From assembly GCF_003335105.1 (NCBI RefSeq), contig NZ_QFWQ01000006.1, positions 310,001-374,000 of the forward strand: a stretch of DNA of 64,000 nucleotides, written 5' to 3'. The notes beneath the pieces are model-generated. The model was not told where the DNA came from, did not search any database, and saw only the letters and a list, made by a program, of their open reading frames with translations. This DNA is from Rhodanobacter denitrificans (GTDB taxonomy: Bacteria; Pseudomonadota; Gammaproteobacteria; Xanthomonadales; Rhodanobacteraceae). This document shows, piece by piece, positions 54,741-64,000 of this stretch. Numbering within the stretch: the first letter of the stretch is position 1; every line of letters begins with the position of its first letter. A program made the translations under genes and the position numbers.

Positions 54741-55049
54741 TCAGCGTCGGGTCGGCTCGCCGTCGAGTGCGGCATCAAGCTTGCTTCGCAGCGCGGCGAG
54801 GCCGTCGCTGAGGCGACGTTCCTGGTTGTCATGCTCCTTGCGCAGGCTCAGGAATTCGTGCGCCACACTGATTGCGGTGAGCACCGCCAGCCGTTCGAAA
54901 CTCGGCGCCTTCGCGTTCGCGCGCAGCTCGCGCATCTTGCGGTCGAGGAAGCCGGCGGCTTCGAGCAGCCCCTCGCGCTCTTCCGGCGCGCAGGCGATCA
55001 GGAATTCTCGGTCGATCAGTCGCAGCGCGACCGGTTCACTGCTGGACAT
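54741..55049 (-). CDS. zapA: Cell division protein ZapA
   Basis: Bundles FtsZ filaments at mid-cell. 102 aa. The N-terminal globular part VALRLIDREFLIACAPEEREGLLEAA and a long C-terminal coiled-coil helix match the family. Followed by 6S RNA and preceded by a ZapB-like gene, as in other gammaproteobacteria. Confidence 0.93.
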   Translation of the reverse strand: MSSSEPVALRLIDREFLIACAPEEREGLLEAAGFLDRKMRELRANAKAPSFERLAVLTAISVAHEFLSLRKEHDNQERRLSDGLAALRSKLDAALDGEPTRR

Positions 55050-55057
55050 GGTTTCTA

Positions 55058-55297
55058 TCAGCCGTTGCTTTCAAGCGATTTGAGCCGCTGGATCATCGCC
55101 TCGACGCGGCTGCGTGCCTGTTCATTGCGTGCCAGCAGGCCGGCGCGTTCGCCGGACAACTGCTCCTGGCTCTGGCGCAGGCTGCGATTTTCCTCGGTGA
55201 GAAGACGCACCGTAGCGAGCAGCCGGTCAAGCTGCTGCGCCAGGGCTGCCAACTCTTGATGGACCGGATCGGTCCGGACGGACTCGGGCGTGCTCAT
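55058..55297 (-). CDS. Short coiled-coil protein (TIGR02449/ZapB-like)
   Basis: A 79-aa protein, nearly all coiled coil (heptads from LAALAQQLDRLLATVRLLTEENRSLR onward). This type of small protein lies directly upstream of zapA in many gammaproteobacteria and is thought to act in division. The ATG at 55297 is used; the longer open frame into the divergent gene is spurious. Confidence 0.8.
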   Translation of the reverse strand: MSTPESVRTDPVHQELAALAQQLDRLLATVRLLTEENRSLRQSQEQLSGERAGLLARNEQARSRVEAMIQRLKSLESNG

Positions 55298-55394
55298 GCC
55301 CAAAACTATAACAGGACGCCGGCGGAAATCAGCCGGGTCGGTGACGGGGCCGTGCTGCATTAAACTGGCGCCTATTTCCTGACGGAGCAACGCC

Positions 55395-55958
55395 ATGACG
55401 GCACCGGGGCTGGTAGGCCACGACGACATCGATGCGCTGGTCGGACGCCTGCGCCTGGGCACCGCGGCCAGCGAACTGCATGGCTCGCTGTGTGGCTACC
55501 TGGCCGCCGGCGGCTCGTTGCGCGGTACCTCGATATTGGCTGCGCTGCAGCTCGATGGCGAGGCGACCGACGTGGGCGCGGACGACCTGGCCCTGCTCGA
55601 CCGGCTGGCGCGACAGAGCGAAACCGAGCTGGCCGATCCCGAGCTGGGCTTCGAGCCGCTGCTGCCGGAGGACGACCGCCCGCTGGCTGAACGCGCCGAG
55701 GCGATGGCTGACTGGTGCCGCGGGTTCCTCGGCGGTTTCGGCCTGGCCGGCACCGCGGCGCACGCGCAGTTGTCGGACGAGGCGCAGGAAGTGTTGCGCG
55801 ACCTCGGCACGGTCGCCGGCTCGTCGTTCGATTTCGGCGACGAGGAAGAGGATGAGGATGCGCTGGTCGAGGTGCAGGAGTTCGTGCGCGTGGCCGCGAT
55901 GCTGCTGTACACCGAATGCGGGGCACCCGACCCGTCCGCCAGCGGCAGCGTGCATTGA
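55395..55958 (+). CDS. ygfB: UPF0149 (YgfB/YecA-like) protein
   Basis: A 187-aa acidic protein of the YgfB family. The N-terminus has ELHGSLCGYLAAGG and the core has WCRGFLGGFGLAG, both typical. In Pseudomonas, YgfB modulates ampDh3 expression and so murein recycling and beta-lactam tolerance; whether this holds here is unknown. Divergent from the ZapB-like gene; the pepP gene follows with an overlapping start. Confidence 0.9.
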   Translation: MTAPGLVGHDDIDALVGRLRLGTAASELHGSLCGYLAAGGSLRGTSILAALQLDGEATDVGADDLALLDRLARQSETELADPELGFEPLLPEDDRPLAERAEAMADWCRGFLGGFGLAGTAAHAQLSDEAQEVLRDLGTVAGSSFDFGDEEEDEDALVEVQEFVRVAAMLLYTECGAPDPSASGSVH

Positions 55959-57295
55959 TCCCTCAAGCGTCGAAGCTGGCCGCGCTGGCGATTGGCCCGG
56001 ACGAGTTCGCGCGGCGCCGCCGCCAGTTGATGCAGATGGCCGGCGAGGACGCGGTGGTGCTGGTTGCCGCCGCCCCCGAGCGCATGCGCAACGCCGACGC
56101 AGCGTGGCCGTACCGGCAGGATTCGGACTTCCATTACCTGGCCGGCTTTCCCGAAGCCGACGCGGTGCTCGCACTGCTGCCGGGACGCCGGCACGGCGAG
56201 GCGGTGCTGTTCTGCCGCGAGCATGATCCGGCGCGTGAGCGCTGGCACGGGCCGGCGATCGGCACCGAGCAGGCCGTGGCCGGCTACGGCATGGACGATG
56301 CCTTTCCGATCGAGGACATCGACGACATCCTGCCCGGCATGATCGAGGGCCGCGGCCGCGTGTACTGCCACTTTGGCCGCGAGCCGGATTTCGACGCGCG
56401 CCTGCTCGGCTGGATGCGCCGATTGCGCCAGCTGCGCGGAGGCGGCGTGGTGCCGAAGGAGTTCGTGGCGCTCGGCCACCTGCTGCACGACCTGCGCCTG
56501 TACAAGTCGCGCGCCGAGCTGAAGCTGATGCGCGCTTCGGCCGCGATCGCGGCCGAAGCGCACCTGGCCGCCATGCGGGTCGCCACGCCGGGCCGCCACG
56601 AGTACGAGGTGGAGGCCGAACTGCTGCGGGTGGTGCGCGGCCGCGGTGCGGTGTCGGCGTTCCCGCCGATCGTCGCCGGCGGCGCGAACGCCTGCGTGAT
56701 GCACTACCAGAGCAACCGCGCGACGCTGCGCGACGGCGAGCTGCTGCTGATCGATGCGGGCGCCGAACTGGACTGCTACGCGTCCGACATCAGCCGTACG
56801 TTCCCGGTCAACGGCCGCTACAGCCGCGAGCAGCGCGCACTGTACGAAGTGGTGCTGGGCGCGCAGCTGGCGGCGATCGACGAGGTGCGGCCGGGCCGGC
56901 CGTTCGGTGCCGCGCATGCGGCGGCGGTGCGCGTGCTGGCCGAAGGCCTGTGCGAGCTCGGCCTGCTCAAGGGCGGTGCGGACGCGGCGATCGCCGATGG
57001 GAGCTACCAGCGCTATTTCCCCGCCAAGACGGGGCACTGGCTGGGGCTGGACGTGCACGACGTCGGCGATTACCGGGTCGACGGCGAGTCGCGCCTGCTC
57101 GAGCCGGACATGGTGCTGACCGTGGAGCCGGGTCTGTACGTGCCGCCGGACGACCGCTCGGTGGCCGAGCGCTGGCGCGGTCTCGGCATCCGCATCGAGG
57201 ACGACGTGGCGGTGACCCGCGACGGCAACGAGGTGCTGACCGCCGCGGTGCCGAAGGAGGCCGAGGCGATCGAGGCGTTGCTGGCGGCGCGTTAG
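55955..57295 (+). CDS. pepP: Xaa-Pro aminopeptidase
   Basis: Removes N-terminal residues preceding proline. 446 aa. The creatinase N domain (about residues 1-175) is followed by a pita-bread metallopeptidase domain with the two-Mn ligands in LIDAGAELDCYASDISRTFPV (DxxxxD), GHWLGLDVHD (His), VLTVEPGLY (Glu) and IRIEDDV (Glu). The start is TTG at 55955, overlapping the ygfB stop as TTGA. Confidence 0.93.
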   Translation: MIPQASKLAALAIGPDEFARRRRQLMQMAGEDAVVLVAAAPERMRNADAAWPYRQDSDFHYLAGFPEADAVLALLPGRRHGEAVLFCREHDPARERWHGPAIGTEQAVAGYGMDDAFPIEDIDDILPGMIEGRGRVYCHFGREPDFDARLLGWMRRLRQLRGGGVVPKEFVALGHLLHDLRLYKSRAELKLMRASAAIAAEAHLAAMRVATPGRHEYEVEAELLRVVRGRGAVSAFPPIVAGGANACVMHYQSNRATLRDGELLLIDAGAELDCYASDISRTFPVNGRYSREQRALYEVVLGAQLAAIDEVRPGRPFGAAHAAAVRVLAEGLCELGLLKGGADAAIADGSYQRYFPAKTGHWLGLDVHDVGDYRVDGESRLLEPDMVLTVEPGLYVPPDDRSVAERWRGLGIRIEDDVAVTRDGNEVLTAAVPKEAEAIEALLAAR

Positions 57296-57322
57296 CGATG
57301 CGCTGGATGGATCAGGGCATCC

Positions 57323-57463
57323 CTAGGTCAATTCGTCCGGCAATTCGGAATCCTCACGCAGGCGGTTCGCCTCGTCGGTGGCGTGCACCTCGTACCACAT
57401 CGCATTGAGGATCGCGAAGGCGCAGGCCAGGCCCAGCCCGAGGATCCACGAGAAGTACCACAT
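57323..57463 (-). CDS. cydX: Cytochrome bd oxidase small subunit CydX
   Basis: A 46-aa single-helix subunit that stabilises the bd oxidase hemes. MWYFSWILGLGLACAFAILN is the CydX hallmark, followed by an acidic tail. The ribosome site GGAG precedes the ATG. Last gene of the cyd operon; too short to be picked up by most gene callers. Confidence 0.95.
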   Translation of the reverse strand: MWYFSWILGLGLACAFAILNAMWYEVHATDEANRLREDSELPDELT

Positions 57464-57478
57464 CGGTCCGCACTCCTT

Positions 57479-58609
57479 TCAATAACCGCCGTGCGCCTTG
57501 CGCACTTGATCCAGCGTGATCCGTCCGCGCATTACCCGGTATACCCAACCGGTGTAGAGGATGACGACCGGCAGCAATACCGCCGTGACCACCAGCATCA
57601 GTTGCAGCGTGCCGCGGCTCGACGAGGCGTCCCACACGGTGAGGCTGGAACGCGGGTCGAGGCTGGCTGGCAGCAGGAACGGGAACAGCGCGAAACCGGC
57701 CGAGGCGATCGTGCCGCCGACCATCAGGCTGCTGGCGAGGAAGCCGGCCACGCTGCGCCGGTCGACCAGGGCCTGCACGCCGACTGCCGCGGCCAGCGCC
57801 AGCAGCGGTGCCGTCCAGAACCACGGATAGCGCATGTAGCCGGCGAACCAGCTGCTGCCGACGGCGACCTGTTTGTACAGCGGGTTGGAAACGCCCTCGG
57901 TCGCCGCCGGCCCGACGATCGCGTAGCCGGGAATGCCCCAGGCCAGCCACACGCCGGCAAGCACGTACAGCACGGCGAAGACCAGCGTCGCCCAGCGCGC
58001 GGTCGCCACCGCCCGTGCGGCGATCGCGTGATCGGCCTTCATCGCGGCAAAGCACGCGCCGTGCGCCAGCAGCATGGAGAGCGAGACCAGCCCGCACAGC
58101 AGCGCGAACGGATGCAGCAGGTCGATGAAGCCGCCGTGCCAGCTCATGCGCAGGTCGTCGTCGAAGCGGAACGGCAGGCCGAGGAACAGGCTGCCGAACG
58201 CGATGCCGGCAACCAGCATCACCGCCAGCCCGGAGCCGGTCAGCACCCAATCCCACAGCGAGGCCCAGCGCGGGTCGTGGATCTTGCCGCGGAAGTTGAA
58301 GCCCACCGGGCGCAGGATCAGCGCCAGAAGCACCAGCGCGATCGCCAGGTACATGCCGGAGAACGCCACCGCGTACAGCATCGGCCACGCCGCGAAGGTG
58401 GCGCCGGCAGCCAGGATGAACCACACCTGGTTGCCCTCCCAGGTCGGCTCGATCCCTTCGAGCAGCACCTGCCGTTCCTCGTTGTCGCGGCCCAGCACCT
58501 TCAGCAGGCCGGCGACGCCGAAGTCGAAGCCGTCCATGATCGCGAAACCGATCAGCAGCGTGCCCAGCAAGGCCCACCAGATCACCCGCAACGTGGCGTA
58601 GTCGAGCAT
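57479..58609 (-). CDS. cydB: Cytochrome bd ubiquinol oxidase subunit II
   Basis: A 376-aa membrane subunit with about eight or nine helices. [32 protein letters not shown] is the typical N-terminus and [13 protein letters not shown] the next conserved loop. It pairs with CydA to reduce oxygen with ubiquinol at high affinity without pumping protons. Confidence 0.97.
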   Translation of the reverse strand: MLDYATLRVIWWALLGTLLIGFAIMDGFDFGVAGLLKVLGRDNEERQVLLEGIEPTWEGNQVWFILAAGATFAAWPMLYAVAFSGMYLAIALVLLALILRPVGFNFRGKIHDPRWASLWDWVLTGSGLAVMLVAGIAFGSLFLGLPFRFDDDLRMSWHGGFIDLLHPFALLCGLVSLSMLLAHGACFAAMKADHAIAARAVATARWATLVFAVLYVLAGVWLAWGIPGYAIVGPAATEGVSNPLYKQVAVGSSWFAGYMRYPWFWTAPLLALAAAVGVQALVDRRSVAGFLASSLMVGGTIASAGFALFPFLLPASLDPRSSLTVWDASSSRGTLQLMLVVTAVLLPVVILYTGWVYRVMRGRITLDQVRKAHGGY

Positions 58610-58619
58610 GGCGGTTTCC

Positions 58620-60191
58620 TCAGGGCCGGTCGGAGGGGATGGCGGTGATCGCCGGCGGCCAGATGCCCAGCCCGTCCGGTCCCTTGCGCGCGAACTTCAG
58701 CATCAGAAACACGTCGACGATCGCCAGCGCGGTATAGAAAAACACGAAGCCGCCGAGCGAAGTCAGTACCTGGCCGGCGCTCACCGACGACACGCCCAGC
58801 GCCGTCGGCAGCACGCCCTCGATCGCCCACGGCTGGCGGCCGTACTCGGCCACGATCCAGCCCAGCTCGATGGCGATCCACGGCAGCGGCAGGCTCCACA
58901 GCGCCAGGCGCAGGTACCAGCGCTGGCTGTCCAGCGTGCGCGTGCTGGCCTTCCAGAACGAGAACGCGAACAGTGCGATGAAATAGAAGCCGCAGCCGAC
59001 CATGATGCGGAACGCCCAGAACAGCACCGGCACGTTCGGAATCGTGCTGTCGGCGGCCTTCTGGATGTCCGCCGGCGTGGCCTGGCGGGGATCGTCGACG
59101 TATTTCTTCAGCAGCAAGGCGTAGCCCAGGTCCTTGTCATGCGCGGCGAGGGTCGCCTTCGCCTGCGGATTGTCCTTGTCCTGACGCAGCATCAGCATGG
59201 CGTCGTAAGCCTGGATACCGTTGCCGATACGGCCCTTGGCGGCATCCACCAGCTCGGCGATGCCGGGCATCGTCTCGTCGATCGAGTGGGTACCGATCAG
59301 GCCCATCACCCAGGGAATCTTCACCGCGTAGTGCGTGGTGCGCTGTTGCACGTCGGGTATGCCGAACAAGGTAAACGACGCCGGCGCCGGCTCGGTATGC
59401 CACATCGCCTCGATCGAGGCCATCTTCATCTTCTGGTTCAGCGACACCGTATAGCCCGATGCATCGCCCAGCACCACCACCGACAACGCCGCGGCCAGGC
59501 CGAAGCTCGCCGCCACCGTCATCGAGCGCTTGGCGAAATCGAGATTACGCCCGCGCAGCAGGTACCACGCGCTGATCGACAGCACGAACATCGCGCCCAG
59601 CACGTAGCCCGCGCTTACCGTGTGCACGAATTTTTCCTGCGCCACGGGATTGAAGAACACCTCGGAGAACGAAGTCACTTCCATGCGCATCGTCGCCGGG
59701 TTGAACTCCGAACCGACCGGATGCTGCATCCACGCATTCGCGATCAGGATCCACAGCGCCGACAGACTGGTACCCAGCGCGAGGAACCACGTCACCAGCA
59801 AGTGCTTGATCCGCGAAATGCGATCCCAGCCCATGAAGAACACGCCGATCAGGGTGGCTTCGAGGAAGAACGCCATCAACCCCTCGATCGCCAGCGGCGC
59901 GCCGAAGATGTCGCCGACGTAATGCGAGTAATACGCCCAGTTCATGCCGAACTGGAATTCCATCGTCACCCCGGTGGCCACGCCCATCGCGAAGTTGATG
60001 CCGAACAGCACGCCCCAGAACTGCACCATGCGCTTCCATACTTCGCGCCCGGTCATCACGTAGACGCTCTCCATGATGGCGAGCATCCACACCAGGCCCA
60101 AGGTCAGCGGTACGAACAGGAAGTGGTATAGCGCGGTCAGCGCGAATTGCAGGCGCGACAGCGTGACGACATCGGTGTCGATCGGGATCAT
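58620..60191 (-). CDS. cydA: Cytochrome bd ubiquinol oxidase subunit I
   Basis: A 523-aa heme-bearing subunit. [23 protein letters not shown] supplies the heme b595 His near the N-terminus. [18 protein letters not shown] carries the conserved C-terminal region, and a Q loop of E. coli-type length lies in the middle (about residues 250-390). The ATG overlaps the cydP stop by 4 bases. Confidence 0.97.
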   Translation of the reverse strand: MIPIDTDVVTLSRLQFALTALYHFLFVPLTLGLVWMLAIMESVYVMTGREVWKRMVQFWGVLFGINFAMGVATGVTMEFQFGMNWAYYSHYVGDIFGAPLAIEGLMAFFLEATLIGVFFMGWDRISRIKHLLVTWFLALGTSLSALWILIANAWMQHPVGSEFNPATMRMEVTSFSEVFFNPVAQEKFVHTVSAGYVLGAMFVLSISAWYLLRGRNLDFAKRSMTVAASFGLAAALSVVVLGDASGYTVSLNQKMKMASIEAMWHTEPAPASFTLFGIPDVQQRTTHYAVKIPWVMGLIGTHSIDETMPGIAELVDAAKGRIGNGIQAYDAMLMLRQDKDNPQAKATLAAHDKDLGYALLLKKYVDDPRQATPADIQKAADSTIPNVPVLFWAFRIMVGCGFYFIALFAFSFWKASTRTLDSQRWYLRLALWSLPLPWIAIELGWIVAEYGRQPWAIEGVLPTALGVSSVSAGQVLTSLGGFVFFYTALAIVDVFLMLKFARKGPDGLGIWPPAITAIPSDRP

Positions 60192-60418
60192 GGCTGGGCT
60201 TCCGGCGGCGCGTGGACGGTGGGCGCCAGCCGTTGCGCGATGGCACCCGGACTGGCGTCGGGCTTCGGCTGCGGCGCGAACACCACCCACCAGATCAGCG
60301 CGAGCGCCGCGATCTTCAGCGCGACGATGCCGAACAGCTCGAGCGTCAGCCGCCGCAGCGGGCGTGGCGGCGTGCGAAGGCCTTCGGGCGGAACGCTGGA
60401 AACCGCGGGACTGGACAT
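60188..60418 (-). CDS. cydP: Cytochrome oxidase putative small subunit CydP
   Basis: A 76-aa protein with one hydrophobic helix (FGIVALKIAALALIWWVVFAP) after a Pro/Arg-rich N-terminus. It matches the small CydP protein that precedes cydA in Neisseria and Xanthomonadales; its role is not well defined. It is first in the cydPABX operon. Confidence 0.85.
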   Translation of the reverse strand: MSSPAVSSVPPEGLRTPPRPLRRLTLELFGIVALKIAALALIWWVVFAPQPKPDASPGAIAQRLAPTVHAPPEAQP

Positions 60419-60626
60419 GCGACGAATCCGTGCATTACCTGCCCGACAGCATACGCCGCGCGGATGTGGGCGCGGTGTGGATGGATGTCGCAGCAGGATA
60501 CGGTCGCCCCGAGCCGCCTTCCATGGCGTGGTCCGGTCCAGAGCGAAGAGCTTTCACCCTCTTATGGAGGACGAAGGCTCCTTCGTTCCGGAAAAGAAAA
60601 AAGCAGAAACGAGGGGCTGGTCCGGT

Positions 60627-61943
60627 TCAGGCCGAAGCGAAGGCATCCCGCGTGAGGTTTTCCGGCGCGGCGTCGGTACACACCACGTCGTCCTCGATGC
60701 GGATGCCGCCGTACTGGCGGAACGCGTCGACCTTTGCCCAGTCGATGTCGGCCGCGACCGGTTTGTCGCGCAGCTCGGCCAGCAGCATGTCGATGAAGTA
60801 CACGCCGGGCTCGATTGTCACCACCATGCCCGGCTCCAGCACGCGGGTCATGCGCAGGTACGGATGGCCGTCCGGACGCGCGATGCTACCGCCGCGTTCG
60901 TTCTGCTGGAAGCCGGCGACATCGTGCACCTGCAGTCCGATCGGGTGGCCGAGGCCATGCGGGAAGAACGCGCTGCTGACGCCCGATTCGACCGCGCTCT
61001 CGGCGCTCATGCGAATGAAGCCATGCTCGCGCAGCACGCCGGCCAGTACGTGGTGGGCGTGGATGTGCAACTCGGAGTAACTCTGCCTGGCGCGCACTTT
61101 CGCCACGAAGCTCTGCTGCGCGGCATCGACGCTGTCGATCAGCGCCTGGAATTCCGCGGCCTTCGGCGAGGCGTAGGTGCGCGTGATGTCGCTGGCGTAG
61201 CCGGCGGCGCTGGCGCCGGCGTCGATCAGGAACGAGCGGCTGTGCGCCGGCGGCGTGCGCTCGAAGTTCGTGTAGTGCAGCACCGCGCCGTGCTCATTCA
61301 GCGCCACGATGCTGGCATAGGGCAGCTCGGCGTCGATCTGCTTCGCCGCGGCGAGGTAGGCCAGGTGGATGCCGAACTCGCTTTCGCCGGCGCGGAACGC
61401 GGCCGCGGCGGCGCGGTGCGCACGCGCGCCGATGCGGCTGGCCTCGCGCATCAGCGCCAGCTCATACGGAGTCTTGTAACTGCGATGCCAGTGCAGATAG
61501 TCGAGCACAGCCGGCGGATTGTTCGCCTCCACGCCATCGTTGGCGGGGCAGGCGGCAGCGATCACGGCGCGCTTGCCGCGCGGCAGCTGCGCGATCGCCT
61601 CCGCCGCGCTGCGCACGATCACGATGTCGAAGTGCTCGACCCAGTAGCCGTGCGGCGCTTCCGGCACCACGTGCCAGTAGTCGCGCGGCTGCACGAACAC
61701 CAGCTTCGGCTTCGCCCCCGGCGTGTACGCGACCCAGCTGCCCGGCGCGTCGGTCAGCGGCAGCCAGTGCTTGAAGTGCGGGCTGACCACGAACGGGTAG
61801 TCCTGGTCGTCGAGGAACTTGCGCAGCGGCGTACCGGCGGCGACCAGCAGATGGTCGAAGCCACCCAGCGCGAGCGCCTTGTCGGCGCGTTCGCGCAGGG
61901 TGGCCAGGTGGTGCGAATACAGCGAGGCGGGTTGGTCGTGCAT
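60627..61943 (-). CDS. pepQ: Xaa-Pro dipeptidase
   Basis: Splits X-Pro dipeptides. 438 aa. The N-terminal creatinase-like domain precedes the pita-bread metal site: LIDAGASAAGYASDITRTYA (two Asp), FPHGLGHPIGLQVHDVAGF (His), TIEPGVYFID (Glu) and GGIRIEDDVV (Glu). The PepQ-specific GGIRIEDDV region distinguishes it from PepP at 56 kb. The 208 bases between it and cydP hold no clear feature beyond a hairpin near 60580. Confidence 0.93.
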   Translation of the reverse strand: MHDQPASLYSHHLATLRERADKALALGGFDHLLVAAGTPLRKFLDDQDYPFVVSPHFKHWLPLTDAPGSWVAYTPGAKPKLVFVQPRDYWHVVPEAPHGYWVEHFDIVIVRSAAEAIAQLPRGKRAVIAAACPANDGVEANNPPAVLDYLHWHRSYKTPYELALMREASRIGARAHRAAAAAFRAGESEFGIHLAYLAAAKQIDAELPYASIVALNEHGAVLHYTNFERTPPAHSRSFLIDAGASAAGYASDITRTYASPKAAEFQALIDSVDAAQQSFVAKVRARQSYSELHIHAHHVLAGVLREHGFIRMSAESAVESGVSSAFFPHGLGHPIGLQVHDVAGFQQNERGGSIARPDGHPYLRMTRVLEPGMVVTIEPGVYFIDMLLAELRDKPVAADIDWAKVDAFRQYGGIRIEDDVVCTDAAPENLTRDAFASA

Positions 61944-62119
61944 GATGACTCCTCGGCGGCGGGCTGCTCTGCTGCCGGAGCGCCTGCGTGTGCCGTGGCC
62001 GCCACTGGCGGCCTCCGCGCAGGGCCGGTACAGCCCGTGGTGAACTGGGGATGGGAAAGCGACGCCCATGATGACGTGCGCGCGTGGCGATCGCCAGTGA
62101 AGCGCCTGCCGACGTGGAG

Positions 62120-62470
62120 TCAGTCCTGCGCCAGCCAGCTCTCGATCCGGGCGGCGTCGGCATCGGTGATCGCCACGATGCGGTAACCGGCCCAGACCTG
62201 TCCCGAACTGGCGGCGGACTCGTGCCACTGTTCCTGGATGCCGGCTTCGATCGGTTGCGACTGGGCCAGCATGCGGTCCGAGCCGGGCAGGGTCATGCTG
62301 ACCTGGTACAGCGCCTCGCTGCGCGGCGCCTGCGCGCTGATCAGCAGCATGCCGGTGTTGGAGAGATTGCCCAGGTGGCCGATCGGCAGGCCGCTGATCA
62401 CGTCGGTGACGACGGCGTTGACGGTGGTGCGCTTGCGCTCGGCCCGGCGCTGGTTGAAGGCATCGGTCAT
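62120..62470 (-). CDS. PilZ-domain protein
   Basis: A 116-aa single-domain protein with the c-di-GMP motif RxxxR (RRAERKRT) and a degenerate NxSxxG (NLSNTG). Binding of c-di-GMP is likely. The stop of the DUF1631 gene upstream overlaps its start, so the two are co-translated. Confidence 0.85.
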   Translation of the reverse strand: MTDAFNQRRAERKRTTVNAVVTDVISGLPIGHLGNLSNTGMLLISAQAPRSEALYQVSMTLPGSDRMLAQSQPIEAGIQEQWHESAASSGQVWAGYRIVAITDADAARIESWLAQD

Positions 62471-63999
62471 CGGCGCGGGAGCTCCGTCGGGGCGGGGGGG
62501 CGCCGGGTGGCGACCGGTTGTCGCAGGCTGCCGGTGAGGTTGCGCCAGGCGCGGTCGAGCAGGCTCTCCGGCTGCGCCGGCACCTCGCAGGCGCGGCCGC
62601 TGGCGATCTCATGGGCCAGTTGCGCCAGGCTTATCTCCTCGCCGCGCTGACCGCGCCGGCTGACCAGCAGGCAGCGCCCGGACATCGGCGAGTACCAGGC
62701 CAGCTTGCGCCGGGCGATCTGCCCGGTATGCGGATCGACGAACTCGAACCAGCTGCCGAACGGCAGCTCGCGCAGGTGCTGTTCGATGCGCTGCTCGCGC
62801 GGGTCGGCCGCTGCGGCCGCCGGTACAACGGCCGACGCGGGGGCGGCGACCGGCTCATGACCGGCTTGCTGCTCGCCGAGCCGCTGGTGCTGCTTGAGGC
62901 GCAGCGCAAGATCCGTGGCGCTGGGCAGTTCCGCGACCGGGTCGGGCTTGCCCGCGCCGAGCAGACGCTGCGCCACCTGAACCGCTTCTTCGGCGTGCAT
63001 GCCGATCTGCTGCAGGCCGGATTCCACTTCCACCTGCAGCTGCAGGCGGTCACCCGTCGGCAGGCGGCCGAGCAACTGGTCGGTGATCGCCAGTTGCGCG
63101 CGAAATGCCTCGCTTTCCTCGCCGTGCCGCAGCAGGGTCAACGCCAGCACGTCGGACCAGGCGCGGTCGAGCAGGGCGCGCAGCAGGCCGCGCGGCGGCG
63201 ACTGCGCGAAGCGTTCGGCCATCAGCTCGCCGGCGCGGTGGCGTGCCTGGTCCAGCCGCTCGCGCCCCTGCGCCGCCTCCACGTGACGCCGTTCGGCGGC
63301 CTGCGCCTTGCGCGTGAGCAGCGCCAGGTGATGCTCGATGTCGGCCAGCAGCGTGGTGTACAGGCCCGCGCTGGGCGGCTCACGGCTGGCACGGGCGACC
63401 AGTTGCTCGAGCTTGGTCGCCAGCGGCCGGTTGCTCTCGTCGTCGCTGCCGTCGAGCCAGTCGTTCGCCGCGGCGGTCACCGTATCGAGCAGCCGGCGCG
63501 CCGGATGTTCGCGTTGCTCGAAGAAGCCGCGGTCAGTCACCGCCATGCGCAGCACCGGCAGCTGCAGGTCGCCGAGCAACTGGTGGGCATTGCTGCCCTG
63601 CTGCAATTGCTGGCCCAGTTGCTCGAACAGCCGCGCGACCAGTTCCACCTTGTCGCCCTGCTCGTCGCTCAACTGGGTGCGCGGCGCGTCGCCGGGCTTG
63701 CCGAAGTTGAGCTGGGCCAGCAGTTCCTCGCGCAGCCGCGCCGCGCTGCGCAGTTCGCGGCCGGCCTGGTCGGTGACCTGGGCCAGGTGCTGCTGCAGTG
63801 CGCCCAGCGCGGATTGCAGTTCCTGCTCGCTGGCGGCACGACCGGCCGGCTGGCCGCCGAGGCCGCTCTGGCTGGCACGTTGCCGCGCCAGCAGGTCGCG
63901 CAGGGATTCCAGCACCTCGATCGGCGCGCCGGGGCCGCCGACCGCAGCGGTACCCGGTACCGTGCTGGCGCTGCCGGTCGCCGGCTCGCTGGCGGCCTC
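62467..63999 (-). CDS. DUF1631 family protein (C-terminal part)
   Basis: At least 510 aa of the C-terminal part of a DUF1631 protein; the frame is open to the right edge and the start lies outside the window. It is rich in helical segments (LREELLAQLNFGKPG, RLFEQLGQQLQ, HPARRLLDTVTAAANDWLD). Near the end, GSWFEFVDPHTGQIARRKLAWYSPMSGRCLLVSRRGQ resembles a PilZ-like beta segment. Such proteins are often mislabelled thymidine phosphorylase; that function is not supported here. It is coupled to the PilZ gene. Confidence 0.8.
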   Translation of the reverse strand, partial: EAASEPATGSASTVPGTAAVGGPGAPIEVLESLRDLLARQRASQSGLGGQPAGRAASEQELQSALGALQQHLAQVTDQAGRELRSAARLREELLAQLNFGKPGDAPRTQLSDEQGDKVELVARLFEQLGQQLQQGSNAHQLLGDLQLPVLRMAVTDRGFFEQREHPARRLLDTVTAAANDWLDGSDDESNRPLATKLEQLVARASREPPSAGLYTTLLADIEHHLALLTRKAQAAERRHVEAAQGRERLDQARHRAGELMAERFAQSPPRGLLRALLDRAWSDVLALTLLRHGEESEAFRAQLAITDQLLGRLPTGDRLQLQVEVESGLQQIGMHAEEAVQVAQRLLGAGKPDPVAELPSATDLALRLKQHQRLGEQQAGHEPVAAPASAVVPAAAAADPREQRIEQHLRELPFGSWFEFVDPHTGQIARRKLAWYSPMSGRCLLVSRRGQRGEEISLAQLAHEIASGRACEVPAQPESLLDRAWRNLTGSLRQPVATRRPPAPTELPRR

Positions 64000-64000
64000 G

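Noticed and set aside
54542-54832. Minus-strand frame between zapA and the cyclo-ligase gene
   Set aside because: Coincides with 6S RNA and overlaps zapA; Cys/Arg-rich with no homology.
60570-60590. Hairpin near the end of pepQ as a terminator
   Set aside because: On the pepQ strand the T-rich run lies before, not after, the hairpin, so it does not fit Rho-independent termination.

Overview
The window is GC-rich chromosomal DNA from a gammaproteobacterium, most likely a Xanthomonadales member of the Rhodanobacter/Dyella type. Evidence for this is a Clp-type CRP regulator beside speD and close to coq7-rplM-rpsI, a ygfB/pepP - zapA - 6S RNA - formyl-THF cyclo-ligase neighbourhood, a cydP-cydA-cydB-cydX oxidase operon, and many GTAG-headed palindromic repeats of the kind known from Stenotrophomonas and relatives. 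Genus is an inference. Coding density is high, and many neighbouring genes overlap by 4 bases or start with GTG/TTG.

Layout. 1-5.0 kb: a cut secreted protein, dinB, an LPG-synthase-like membrane protein, an ATP-grasp protein and an APC permease. 5.0-11.7 kb: an agarase-like GH-A lipoprotein, small membrane proteins, purC, a small cytochrome c, djlA and rpe. 11.7-12.4 kb: a gene-poor stretch with two minus-strand terminators, a strongly folded candidate RNA and two very small reading frames. 12.5-15.8 kb: a response regulator, a small secreted protein and a histidine kinase of the 'dedicated sortase system' type, with no sortase in view. 15.9-17.3 kb: trpE. 17.6-23.5 kb: a three-gene CzcCBA-like RND efflux system.

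23.5-42.1 kb is the most striking region. Two divergent gene sets can be read as a complete pathway for taking up and degrading murein peptides. The minus-strand set comprises a lipoprotein amidase, two serine hydrolases, a VanX-type D-Ala-D-Ala dipeptidase, an M19 dipeptidase, a stand-alone DAP decarboxylase, an Oar-like TonB receptor and a transglutaminase-like protein. The plus-strand set comprises a DUF819 carrier, an NlpC/P60 endopeptidase, an L-Ala-D/L-Glu epimerase, an RpiR regulator, an L,D-transpeptidase-like protein and a dicarboxylate/amino-acid symporter. A perfect palindrome sits in the shared promoter region. Mobile palindromic repeats have settled between these genes and in two cases supply the start codon or N-terminus of a secreted hydrolase.

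42.3-48.5 kb: trpG-trpD-trpC (25 kb from trpE), a HAD phosphatase, a TauE/SafE permease, clp, speD and a small phosphatase. 48.5-55 kb: coq7 with a decayed iron-sulfur-protein tail upstream, rplM-rpsI, tRNA-Gln, a CLC transporter, rpiA, an EVE protein, 5-formyl-THF cyclo-ligase, 6S RNA, zapA and a ZapB-like protein. 55-64 kb: ygfB, pepP, the cyd operon, pepQ, a PilZ protein and the C-terminal part of a DUF1631 protein cut by the window end.
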